Origin: an uncultured Micrococcales bacterium
GTDB lineage: Bacteria; Actinomycetota; Actinomycetes; S36-B12; UBA10799
NCBI GenBank assembly: GCA_937952095.1
Contig: CALFYG010000057.1
Coordinates: 1 to 6,930, forward strand
Length of the DNA: 6,930 nt
Reading direction: 5' to 3'
The notes below the pieces were generated by a model. The model saw only the letters and a list, made by a program, of their open reading frames with translations, did no database searches and had not been told where the DNA came from. Shown here one piece after another: positions 1 through 5,879 of this stretch (position 1 is the first letter of the stretch; each line of letters begins with the position of its first letter). Made by a program: the position numbers and the translations under genes.

Positions 1-187
1 GGTGCAGCCACCGCATGTCGTATTTGCGCCGCACGAACTCGTCCGCGAGGTAGTCCAGCAGCGCGGGGTTGGACGGCGGGTTGCCGCGGTTGAAGTCGTC
101 CGGCGGATCCACGATGCCCTTCCCCAGGTAGTGCGCCCACACCCGATTGACGTAGGCCCGCGCGAAGTAGGTGAGCACGGGGGCCAC
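1..187 (-). other. DUF1553-like (Planctomycete-type) coding segment joined to the ZnuA-like gene
   Basis: Residues ~188-249 of the preceding frame no longer look like a metal-binding protein. They carry the block YFARAYVNRVWAHYLGKG, then GIVDPPDDF, NPPSNPALLDYLADEF and YDMRWLH. I recognise these as consecutive conserved blocks of DUF1553, the C-terminal domain of large secreted DUF1549/DUF1553 (PSD1 cytochrome-associated) proteins that are abundant in Planctomycetes and related phyla and not expected in an actinobacterial zinc-uptake gene. The change lies at about 178-195, near the sequence encoding VVVAPVLTYFARAY. The reading frame is preserved across it. Base composition stays high in GC on both sides, so composition does not mark the junction. 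A misassembled contig end is the simplest explanation; a true gene fusion cannot be excluded from sequence alone. Confidence 0.72.
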
Positions 188-748
188 GACCACCAGCGTC
201 GCGACGCGACACGGGTTGAGCTGTTCCTGCAGCCGCTGGTCGACCTGTAACGCCTCACTCTGAACCGAGATAGTGCGCAGGCCGTAGAACTGGTAGGCCT
301 CGAAGGCTGCGGGGTTGGCCTTCGACATGGCGGTGCCCAAGGTCTGTGCCATCGTCGAGATGTTCACCGGGTCGAACCAGATGTACGGATCCTTGACCTC
401 GACGTCGCGGGGACTGCCGATCCGGCTCACGTCCTCGCTGAGGTCGACCACCCGGTCGGCGGGCAAGGTGGCCGCGGCGGCGTCGACTTCCGCATCGATC
501 CCGGGGACGTAGGCGAAGAGATCGGCATCGGTGCCGGCCACTTCAGAGGGGCCGACCGACTCCACCTCCACGGCGTCACCACCGATCTTTTCGGCCAGCC
601 AGAACGAGGGGAAGTCAGCGGTCGCCACGGTGACGGCCGGTGGAATGCCGGCGGAGGCGGTGGGGTCGCCACCCTCCACAACCCCACGCGTACAGCCGGC
701 GAGGGCGAGAACCGACAGCCCGGCCGCCGCGAGTCTGCGTGGGCTCAT
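1..748 (-). CDS. ZnuA-like lipoprotein running in frame into a DUF1553-like segment (chimeric, cut by window edge)
   Basis: This is a continuous minus-strand frame of 249 codons, starting at ATG 748-746 and running off the window. The N-terminus is a lipoprotein signal: MSPRR, a short hydrophobic stretch, then lipobox LAGC with Cys19 as the lipidation site, so the product should be anchored outside the membrane. Residues ~39-187 follow the metal ABC transporter substrate-binding family (ZnuA/TroA type): VTVATADFPSFWLAEKIGG, the DPYIWFDP block at 120-127, and the QRLQEQL...C180 helix that normally precedes the third metal ligand. Two usual ligands are absent: no PHDYEP-type His after residue 66, and Tyr122 where DPHxW has His. 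From ~residue 188 the homology changes to DUF1553, so the ZnuA C-terminal lobe is missing. The start overlaps the stop of the upstream small membrane gene (ATGA), implying translational coupling. The ZnuA-like assignment is firm for residues 1-187; metal specificity and function are not. Confidence 0.8.
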   Translation of the reverse strand, partial: MSPRRLAAAGLSVLALAGCTRGVVEGGDPTASAGIPPAVTVATADFPSFWLAEKIGGDAVEVESVGPSEVAGTDADLFAYVPGIDAEVDAAAATLPADRVVDLSEDVSRIGSPRDVEVKDPYIWFDPVNISTMAQTLGTAMSKANPAAFEAYQFYGLRTISVQSEALQVDQRLQEQLNPCRVATLVVVAPVLTYFARAYVNRVWAHYLGKGIVDPPDDFNRGNPPSNPALLDYLADEFVRRKYDMRWLH

Positions 749-1056
749 CCGCGTCCGGTGGCGCGCATCGCGGCCGCGCCGAACACGAGCACGACCACGA
801 TCAGCCGCATGACCTTCGAACCTGTCGGGAGTACCGGCCAGGACAGTGCGATCAGCCAGAGCAGGAACAGTCCGAGGATCACCAGGAAGACGCTGCCGAT
901 CGCGCCGGGCAGCAGCAGGCCCGCCACCAGGAATGCGGCCAGGCCGATCACCACAAGTGGGCGGGGCACACGATTCAGCGCCTGCAACGGTCCGCGGCTG
1001 AGGTCTTCGAACTGCTTGCGGCCGCCGGGATTGTTCTGCGGGCGGTTGGTGCTCAT
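745..1056 (-). CDS. Small actinobacterial membrane protein (possibly DUF6703)
   Basis: A 103-residue protein from ATG 1056-1054. The first ~30 residues are polar and probably cytoplasmic (MSTNRPQNNPGGRKQFEDLS). They are followed by two or three hydrophobic segments, at about residues 33-51 (PLVVIGLAAFLVAGLLLPG), 54-73 (GSVFLVILGLFLLWLIALSW) and 82-97 (VMRLIVVVLVFGAAA), and an arginine-containing tail. No catalytic motif is visible. Size, topology and position beside a metal-binding lipoprotein and glyS match my memory of an uncharacterised actinobacterial family (DUF6703), which I cannot verify. Its TGA overlaps the ATG of the ZnuA-like gene by 4 nt, so the two are probably co-translated. An AGGGG lies only 1 nt before the ATG, too close for a normal ribosome site, so a leaderless mRNA is possible. 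Function unknown. Confidence 0.8.
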   Translation of the reverse strand: MSTNRPQNNPGGRKQFEDLSRGPLQALNRVPRPLVVIGLAAFLVAGLLLPGAIGSVFLVILGLFLLWLIALSWPVLPTGSKVMRLIVVVLVFGAAAMRATGRG

Positions 1057-1062
1057 GCCCCT

Positions 1063-1093
1063 ATGGTGGCTGCCACCGTCTGCCTACACACAA
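1063..1093 (-). promoter_or_regulatory. Possible promoter for the minus-strand pair
   Basis: On the minus strand, TTGTGT (1093-1088) could act as a -35 and CACCAT (1068-1063) as a -10 with a 19-nt spacer. The final T of CACCAT is 7 nt before the A of the ATG at 1056, the distance expected if transcription starts on the ATG itself. The match is weak and rests mainly on geometry. Confidence 0.25.
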
Positions 1094-1130
1094 GGTGGGG
1101 TCGGCCAGTGCGGTGGGGCTGGTCGCCGCC

Positions 1131-1151
1131 GCAGCGGACATTTCCGGTTGG
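1131..1151 (+). repeat. Diverged copy of the intergenic 21-nt motif
   Basis: This stretch matches 1225-1245 at 17 of 21 positions in the same orientation, 94 bp apart. The shared core is GCGGACA, two variable bases, TC, one variable base, then GGTTGG. It lies about 75 bp upstream of the minus-strand small membrane gene, so with the downstream pair it brackets the centre of the divergent promoter region. It could be a weaker operator copy or a decayed repeat. Confidence 0.55.
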
Positions 1152-1225
1152 GGCGACCGTCGAACCCGTCGTCGCGAACCGCAATTGGTCGCCCTCGCGC
1201 CTGAAATACAGCATATGTCGGATTG

Positions 1226-1278
1226 CTGCGGACACATCTGGTTGGCGGTCGGCCGTCCCCGACCAGATGTGTCCGCAG
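1226..1278. repeat. Perfect 17-bp inverted repeat upstream of glyS
   Basis: The left arm CTGCGGACACATCTGGT (1226-1242) and right arm ACCAGATGTGTCCGCAG (1262-1278) are exact reverse complements separated by 19 nt. Each arm also belongs to the 21-nt motif seen at 1131-1151. If transcribed, it would form a strong hairpin extendable by G-U and two G-C pairs into the loop. There is no following T-tract and the flanking genes diverge, so it is not an intrinsic terminator. If glyS starts leaderless at 1333, the element ends about 55 bp upstream of the transcript start, which fits a protein-binding site or an intergenic repeat better than a leader structure. No Zur-like TGAAAATGATTTTCA sequence and no T-box sequence was found in 1057-1332. 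Confidence 0.85.
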
Positions 1279-1319
1279 ACAACGAGGGCGCTGCGGCAGG
1301 GCTCGCACTGTCGCCTCGG

Positions 1320-1325
1320 TACCCT
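1320..1325 (+). promoter_or_regulatory. Candidate -10 element of glyS
   Basis: TACCCT fits the actinobacterial TANNNT -10 pattern and ends 7 nt before the GTG at 1333. No good -35 is visible, which is common for such promoters, and no Shine-Dalgarno sequence lies before the GTG. Together this suggests a leaderless or nearly leaderless glyS mRNA. Confidence 0.4.
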
Positions 1326-1332
1326 GGAATGC

Positions 1333-2715
1333 GTGCCTATTGATCGAGTCGATGCCGTCGTCAACCTGAGCAAGCGCCGCGGGTTCGTGTTCCCGTCCTC
1401 CGAGATCTACGGAGGCACCCGTTCGGCCTGGGATTACGGCCCCCTCGGCGTCGAGCTCAAGGAGAACATCCGACGCCAGTGGTGGCAGTCGGTGGTCCGC
1501 GGCCGTGACGATGTCGTGGGCCTGGACTCCTCGGTGATCCTCGCTCCGCAGGTGTGGGTCGCGTCGGGACACACCGAGGCGTTCGTCGATCCGCTGACCG
1601 AGTGCAAGAAATGCCACAAGCGCTGGCGGGCAGACCAACTGATCGAGGCCTACGAGGAGAAGCACGGGCACCCGCCGGAGAACGGCCTTGCCGACATCGT
1701 GTGCACCAACTGCGGCACGCGCGGGGAGTTCACCGAACCCCGCGACTTCAACGGCATGTTGCGCACCATGGTCGGACCTGTGCAGGATGCCGGCGCAGAG
1801 CACTTCCTGCGTCCCGAGACCGCCCAGGGCATCTTCGTCAACTACCTCAATGTCATGAACGCCGCCCGCCGCAAGCCGCCCTTCGGGATCGGGCAGACCG
1901 GAAAGTCGTTCCGCAACGAGATCACGCCTGGCAACTTCATCTTCCGCACCCGGGAGTTCGAGCAGATGGAGATGGAGTTCTTCGTCAAGCCGGGTACGGA
2001 CGAGGAATGGCACGAGTACTGGCTGCAGAACCGGTGGGACTGGTACACCGACCTCGGTATCAATCCGGACAACCTGCGCTTCTTCGAGCACCCGCAGGAG
2101 AAGTTGTCGCATTACTCCAAGCGCACCGTGGACATCGAGTACCGGTTCCAGTTCGCGGGGTCCGAATGGGCAGAGCTCGAGGGCATCGCGAATCGCACCG
2201 ACTTCGACCTCAAGACCCACTCGGAGCACTCCGGCACCGACCTGTCCTACTTCGATCAGGCGACAGGGGAGCGCTGGGTGCCGTTCGTCATCGAACCCGC
2301 AGCCGGGCTCACGCGCTGCGTGTTGGCCTTCCTGCTCGACGCCTATGCGGAGGATGAGGCGCCCAATACGAAGGGTGGGGTGGACAAGCGCACGGTGCTG
2401 CGTTTCGATCCTCGCCTCGCGCCGGTCAAGGCCGCGGTCCTGCCCTTGAGTCGTAACGAGGCCCTCTCTCCGAAGGCCCGAGACCTTGCGGCGCAATTGC
2501 GCAAGCGCTGGAACGTGGACTTCGACGATGCCGGGCAGATCGGACGCCGCTACCGCCGACAGGACGAGATCGGCACTCCGTTCTGCGTCACGGTGGACTT
2601 CGACACGCTCGAGGACAACGCGGTGACCGTCCGGGAGCGCGACACGATGGCGCAGGAGCGCATCGGTATCGACGCGGTCGAGTCCTGGCTGGCGCAGCGT
2701 CTGCCGGCGTGCTGA
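1333..2715 (+). CDS. glyS: Glycyl-tRNA synthetase
   Basis: A 460-residue class II aminoacyl-tRNA synthetase that charges tRNA-Gly in the cytoplasm. It is the single-polypeptide, dimeric (eukaryote-like) type, not the alpha2beta2 type. The N-terminal block VVNLSKRRGFVFPSSEIYGG and the YGPLG motif are diagnostic. A CKKC (Cys91, Cys94) and a CTNC (Cys124, Cys127) form a probable zinc-binding insert. Motif 2 begins at FRNE (193-196) and continues as FRTREFEQMEMEFF; motif 3 is GLTR with Arg328. About 100 C-terminal residues form the anticodon-binding domain. GTG 1333 is chosen because family homology starts about six residues later and no ATG or TTG start lies nearby in frame; the open frame extends far upstream but is non-coding there. 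An overlapping four-codon frame (ATG 1329 to TGA 1343) is probably incidental. The 3' end overlaps dusB by 7 nt, implying co-transcription. Confidence 0.97.
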   Translation: MPIDRVDAVVNLSKRRGFVFPSSEIYGGTRSAWDYGPLGVELKENIRRQWWQSVVRGRDDVVGLDSSVILAPQVWVASGHTEAFVDPLTECKKCHKRWRADQLIEAYEEKHGHPPENGLADIVCTNCGTRGEFTEPRDFNGMLRTMVGPVQDAGAEHFLRPETAQGIFVNYLNVMNAARRKPPFGIGQTGKSFRNEITPGNFIFRTREFEQMEMEFFVKPGTDEEWHEYWLQNRWDWYTDLGINPDNLRFFEHPQEKLSHYSKRTVDIEYRFQFAGSEWAELEGIANRTDFDLKTHSEHSGTDLSYFDQATGERWVPFVIEPAAGLTRCVLAFLLDAYAEDEAPNTKGGVDKRTVLRFDPRLAPVKAAVLPLSRNEALSPKARDLAAQLRKRWNVDFDDAGQIGRRYRRQDEIGTPFCVTVDFDTLEDNAVTVRERDTMAQERIGIDAVESWLAQRLPAC

Positions 2716-3851
2716 GTCCGCTGCGGATCGGCGGGACGGAACTGCCGGTTCCGGTGGTGCTCGCCCCGATGGCCGGGGTCACCAACCGTGCCTTCCGGCG
2801 GATGTGTCGGGAGTACGGGGCAGGGCTGTACGTCAGCGAAATGGTGACGTCACGTGCCCTGGTGGAGCGCAACGCGGAGACCCTTGCGATGTGCGCGTTC
2901 GGTGACGAGGAGTCGCCGCGCTCGATCCAGTTGTACGGCGTCGATCCCGACGTCATGGGCAGGGCCGTGCGCATGGTCGCCGACGACGACATGGCTGATC
3001 ACATCGACCTCAACATGGGATGTCCGGTGCCCAAGGTCACGCGCAAGGGTGGGGGAGCGGCGCTGCCCTGGAAGCTCGACCTGTTCCGATCCATCGTGCG
3101 AGCGGCCGTGCGCAACGCCGACGGCCGGCCGGTGACCGTCAAGATGCGCAAAGGGATCGACGACGAGCACCTCACATACCGTGATGCGGCGCGGATCGCT
3201 GCGGACGAGGGCGTGGAGTGGGTCGCACTTCACGCACGTACTGCGCAGCAGATGTATTCCGGACAGGCCGACTGGGAGGCGATCGGGAACCTGGTCCAGG
3301 ATCTCTATCCGCTGCCAGTGCTGGGCAACGGGGACATCTGGACCGCCCAGGACGCCGTCGACATGATGCAGGCGACCGGCTGCGCAGGCGTGGTCATCGG
3401 TCGGGGGTGCCTGGGACGTCCGTGGCTGTTCGGCCAACTCGCGCACCGACTCGGTGACGGGTCGCCGGTACCGGACCCCACGGTGGCGCAGGTGTGCGCG
3501 GTGCTGCGGGAGCACGCCGGGCTGCTGGTGGAGACCTTCGGTGAGCACAAGGGGTGCCAGGAGATCCGCAAGCACATCGCCTGGTACTTCAAGGGCTACG
3601 CGGTGCGTCAGCATCTGCGCCTCGAGTTGGCGCATGTGAGCACGCTGGCCGAACTCGACGATCTGCTCGAGATGGTCGCCGAACGTGATCCTGAGCAGGT
3701 GCCGCCGGTCGAGGTGCTGTCCGCACCACGCGGACGCACCTCACGACTCAAGCGCGTGGCACTGCCGGAGGGATGGCTCGACAGCCGTGAGGTGACCGCC
3801 GGACAGGAGGAATCGGTGCGTCAGGCCGAGTTGTCCGTCAGCGGCGGGTGA
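2709..3851 (+). CDS. dusB: tRNA-dihydrouridine synthase (DusB/NifR3 family)
   Basis: A 380-residue FMN-dependent enzyme that reduces specific uridines in the tRNA D-loop to dihydrouridine using NADPH. It has a TIM-barrel fold: FMN-binding PMAGVTNRAFRRMCREYGAG near residues 20-39, SEMV at 43-46, and the signature DLNMGCPVPKVTRKGGGAA at 100-118. Cys105 is the catalytic proton donor. Flavin/substrate contacts are Lys145 (VKMRKG), His175 and Arg177 (LHARTAQQMYSG). Phosphate-binding loops are GNGDIW and GVVIGRGCLGRPWLF. The C-terminal helical tRNA-binding domain is present, followed by a ~40-residue tail in which I recognise no domain. Start GTG 2709 lies inside the last codons of glyS, giving a 7-nt overlap, so translation is probably coupled to that of the synthetase. 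The motif spacing fits DusB best among the Dus subfamilies. Confidence 0.95.
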   Translation: MLSPLRIGGTELPVPVVLAPMAGVTNRAFRRMCREYGAGLYVSEMVTSRALVERNAETLAMCAFGDEESPRSIQLYGVDPDVMGRAVRMVADDDMADHIDLNMGCPVPKVTRKGGGAALPWKLDLFRSIVRAAVRNADGRPVTVKMRKGIDDEHLTYRDAARIAADEGVEWVALHARTAQQMYSGQADWEAIGNLVQDLYPLPVLGNGDIWTAQDAVDMMQATGCAGVVIGRGCLGRPWLFGQLAHRLGDGSPVPDPTVAQVCAVLREHAGLLVETFGEHKGCQEIRKHIAWYFKGYAVRQHLRLELAHVSTLAELDDLLEMVAERDPEQVPPVEVLSAPRGRTSRLKRVALPEGWLDSREVTAGQEESVRQAELSVSGG

Positions 3852-3853
3852 CT

Positions 3854-3862
3854 TTGTCCACA
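3854..3862 (+). promoter_or_regulatory. DnaA box upstream of the YdcF-family gene
   Basis: TTGTCCACA is an exact match to the high-GC actinobacterial (Streptomyces-type) DnaA box. It begins 3 nt after the dusB stop, in the short gap before the YdcF-family gene. Its TTGTCC half could also serve as a -35, with TACACA at 3877-3882 as a -10 after a 17-nt spacer, so DnaA binding could compete with RNA polymerase. The promoter reading is weak; the box itself is exact. Confidence 0.55.
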
Positions 3863-3902
3863 GCCGACCCGACTCGTACACAATCCTGAGGTCGTTTGTC
3901 CG

Positions 3903-3921
3903 ACATGTCTGTCAGACTTGT
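3903..3921. promoter_or_regulatory. 19-bp near-perfect dyad at the start of the YdcF-family gene
   Basis: ACATGTCTGTCAGACTTGT is a dyad around a central T: GTCTG and CAGAC are exact, then a T/T mismatch, then ACA paired with TGT. Size and symmetry suit a dimeric repressor site. It covers the candidate ATG at 3905 and lies immediately before the alternative ATG at 3926, so its role depends on which start is used. Confidence 0.35.
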
Positions 3922-4603
3922 GTCTATGTCCGCTCCCACCATGCCCCGCGCTGCTGTGCGCGCGCGCTCGGGAGCGTCGACGTCCAAGAAGTCCCGCTTT
4001 GTCGGTTTCCTCGTCACGCTCATGTTGCTCGCCCTCGTGGCCGTGGTCCTGCTCCCGGTCTATGCGGGGTGGCGGGTGGTCAATGCGGGGAATGTGGACG
4101 ACCGGCGTGCGACCGACGCGATCGTGGTCCTCGGCGCAGCCCAGTACAACGGCAAGCCATCGCCGGTGCTCGCCGCACGACTCGATCATGCGAAGGTGCT
4201 CTACAACCAGGCGGTCGCCCCGCGCATCGTGACGGTCGGCGGGAAGCAGCCCGGGGACCGCTTCACCGAGGCCGGTGCCGGGCTCTCGTATCTCACCCGG
4301 CATGGCGTCCCGGCCGCTGATGTGTCCCCGGTCGCCTCGGGCAGGGACACCAAGCAGAGCCTCATCGCGGTGGCCAAGATGGCCAAACGTGAAGGGTGGC
4401 GCAGCGTCACGTTGGTGTCCGACCCGGCGCACATGGCCCGCGTCGAGGCGATCGCCGACCATCTCGGCTTCGAGACCCATCTGAGCCCCACCCGTAAGGG
4501 CGACGGGACCGCATTGACCGGCGAGTACGTCACCCGGGAGACCGCCGGCCTGCTCGCCTTCACCCTCGTCCAGCAGTGGGACACTCCCGCGCCGCTGAAC
4601 TGA
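3905..4603 (+). CDS. YdcF/SanA-like DUF218 membrane protein
   Basis: About 232 residues. A basic N-terminus (RARSGASTSKKSR) is followed by one transmembrane segment at about residues 33-55 (VGFLVTLMLLALVAVVLLPV), then an extracytoplasmic DUF218 domain at ~71-200. Domain blocks visible are DAIVVLGAAQYNGKPSPVL, ARLDHAKVLY, VTVGGKQPGD, TEAG, the DTKQSLI helix and LVSDPAHMARVEAIA. Relatives include E. coli SanA, YdcF and ElyC, linked to envelope integrity and peptidoglycan precursor metabolism, but the biochemical activity of the family is largely unsettled. The start is uncertain: ATG 3905, ATG 3926 and ATG 3941 all precede the membrane segment. ATG 3905 is taken because a GAGG lies upstream (13-nt spacing, long); none of the others has a ribosome site. 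The stop is 1 nt before dgt, so the two are probably co-translated. Confidence 0.9.
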   Translation: MSVRLVSMSAPTMPRAAVRARSGASTSKKSRFVGFLVTLMLLALVAVVLLPVYAGWRVVNAGNVDDRRATDAIVVLGAAQYNGKPSPVLAARLDHAKVLYNQAVAPRIVTVGGKQPGDRFTEAGAGLSYLTRHGVPAADVSPVASGRDTKQSLIAVAKMAKREGWRSVTLVSDPAHMARVEAIADHLGFETHLSPTRKGDGTALTGEYVTRETAGLLAFTLVQQWDTPAPLN

Positions 4604-4604
4604 C

Positions 4605-5804
4605 ATGGCCTACGGTTCCGAGGCGCACGCGCGGTTCGTGCCCGAACCCGCGTATCCAGGACGCAGTGATTTCGCCCGAGATCGGGCCCGGGTGCTGCAC
4701 AGTGCCGCGCTGCGCCGGTTGGCGGCCAAGACACAGGTCCAGATGGCCGGCCAGGACGACTTCCCACGGACGCGGCTGACCCACACGTTGGAGGTCGCCC
4801 AGATCAGCCGGGAACTCGGCGCGTCCCTGGGGGTCGACCCCGACATCGTCGACACCGCCGGCTTGGCCCACGATCTCGGTCACCCGCCGTTCGGGCACAA
4901 CGGGGAAGCCGCCCTCGACGCGCTGAGCGCCGACATCGGCGGGTTCGAGGGCAATGCGCAGAGTTTCCGGGTGCTCACCCGACTGGAGTTCAAGGTCTTC
5001 GCGCCGTCCCGCAGCGTCGGGCTCAATCTCACCCGAGCGGGGCTTGACTCGGTGATCAAGTACCCCTGGCCCCGCCGTGGTGGGACCAGCAAGTACAACG
5101 TCTACCCCGAGGACCTGGAGATCTACGACTGGGTGCGCGACGGTGCGCCACATGACATCCGTTGCTTCGAAGCGCAGATCATGGACTTCGCCGATGACGT
5201 CGCCTACTGCGTGCACGACCTGGAGGACGCCATCGTGTCGGGGGCCTTCGAACCTGACACATTGACCCGGCCGTCCGTGGCCAAGGACGTGATCTGGGCT
5301 GCGCAGGATCTCTACGCACATGAGGTGTCCAGCGAGGCCCTGGCCAGCGCGCTCGCGCGGGTGGCTGCGCTGGAGATCTGGCCCCAGCACCACGACGGGT
5401 CGGCCCGGAGTCTGGCGCGCTTGAAGAACATGACGTCCTCGCTGATCCGCAGGTTCTGCACCGCGGCCCTTGAGGCCACCCAGGGGGAGTTCGGTGAGGG
5501 TCCGCTGGCGCGCTACGACGCCGCCCTCGTGGTGCCGCAGGAGACGTTGGCCGAGGTGGCTGTGCTCAAGGCCATCACGTACGTCCATGTGATGAGCGGG
5601 AACGACTCGCGCTACGCCTGGGAGCAGGAGATCATCAACGACGTTGTCGCCGGACTGCTCACCGGGCACCGGCCGCTGCAACCGCCGTTCCAACAGGCAT
5701 GGGACGCCAGCGACGACCCTGCGGTGCGGTTGCGTGTTGTCGTCGACCAAGTGGCGTCGTTGACCGACCTGTCCATCATGCGCTGGCACCAGGATCTGGT
5801 CTGA
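4605..5804 (+). CDS. dgt: Deoxyguanosinetriphosphate triphosphohydrolase-like protein (HD domain)
   Basis: A 399-residue cytoplasmic enzyme of the dGTPase family, which hydrolyses dNTPs (classically dGTP) to the nucleoside and tripolyphosphate and so adjusts the DNA precursor pool. The HD metal site is intact: His60 in RLTHTLEVAQ, His89-Asp90 in GLAHDLGHPPFGHNGE (with His93 and His98), and the distal aspartate in MDFADDVAYCVHDLEDA (Asp197/198). The N-terminal FARDRARVLHSAALRRL motif and the insert after FEGNAQSFRVLTRLE are typical of the bacterial Dgt-like subgroup. Substrate preference in this subgroup varies, so dGTP is an inference from the family. ATG 4605 follows the YdcF stop by 1 nt with no Shine-Dalgarno sequence, indicating coupling. 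Placement directly before dnaG is conserved in actinobacteria and fits a DNA-synthesis role. Confidence 0.95.
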   Translation: MAYGSEAHARFVPEPAYPGRSDFARDRARVLHSAALRRLAAKTQVQMAGQDDFPRTRLTHTLEVAQISRELGASLGVDPDIVDTAGLAHDLGHPPFGHNGEAALDALSADIGGFEGNAQSFRVLTRLEFKVFAPSRSVGLNLTRAGLDSVIKYPWPRRGGTSKYNVYPEDLEIYDWVRDGAPHDIRCFEAQIMDFADDVAYCVHDLEDAIVSGAFEPDTLTRPSVAKDVIWAAQDLYAHEVSSEALASALARVAALEIWPQHHDGSARSLARLKNMTSSLIRRFCTAALEATQGEFGEGPLARYDAALVVPQETLAEVAVLKAITYVHVMSGNDSRYAWEQEIINDVVAGLLTGHRPLQPPFQQAWDASDDPAVRLRVVVDQVASLTDLSIMRWHQDLV

Positions 5805-5843
5805 CGAGCGCGACGGTATGTCGATGGACTCACGGCGCACCGT

Positions 5844-5852
5844 TGTGGACAA
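5844..5852 (-). promoter_or_regulatory. DnaA box upstream of dnaG
   Basis: The minus strand reads TTGTCCACA (plus strand TGTGGACAA), an exact actinobacterial DnaA box. It lies in the dgt-dnaG gap, spanning -48 to -40 relative to the GTG at 5892, just upstream of where a -35 would be. That position suits activation or interference by DnaA at a dnaG promoter. Confidence 0.55.
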
Positions 5853-5879
5853 TCGCGCTGCGCCCGCGGGCACGCGACG

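Noticed and set aside
1..250. Plus-strand 82-codon open frame at the window start
   Set aside because: It is antisense to the recognisable DUF1553-like and ZnuA-like coding and shows no homology or start signal of its own.
1226..1278. Intrinsic terminator formed by the 17-bp inverted repeat
   Set aside because: Flanking genes diverge from this region, so none ends here, and there is no T-tract after either arm.
640..1332. Upstream extension of the glyS open frame to an ATG at 640
   Set aside because: The extra ~230 residues are rich in Arg, Gln and His, antisense to two minus-strand genes and an intergenic region, and unlike any GlyRS; homology begins just after GTG 1333.
1057..1332. Zur operator or glycine T-box upstream of glyS
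   Set aside because: No TGAAAATGATTTTCA-like sequence and no T-box sequence or specifier stem could be found; the inverted repeat present matches neither.
2341..2405. Further DnaA box (GGTGGACAA) inside glyS
   Set aside because: Only 8 of 9 positions match and it lies inside coding sequence; not counted with the two exact boxes. A similar 8/9 match near 4092 is rejected for the same reason.
1084..2496. Long minus-strand open frame opposite glyS (470 codons)
   Set aside because: It is the antisense of a clearly conserved GlyRS, with a composition typical of high-GC shadow frames and no recognisable domain.
2850..3635. Minus-strand open frame opposite dusB
   Set aside because: Antisense shadow; dusB is intact on the plus strand with all catalytic residues.
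4560..5873. Long minus-strand open frame opposite dgt (437 codons)
   Set aside because: Antisense shadow of dgt; the plus strand carries the intact HD motifs.
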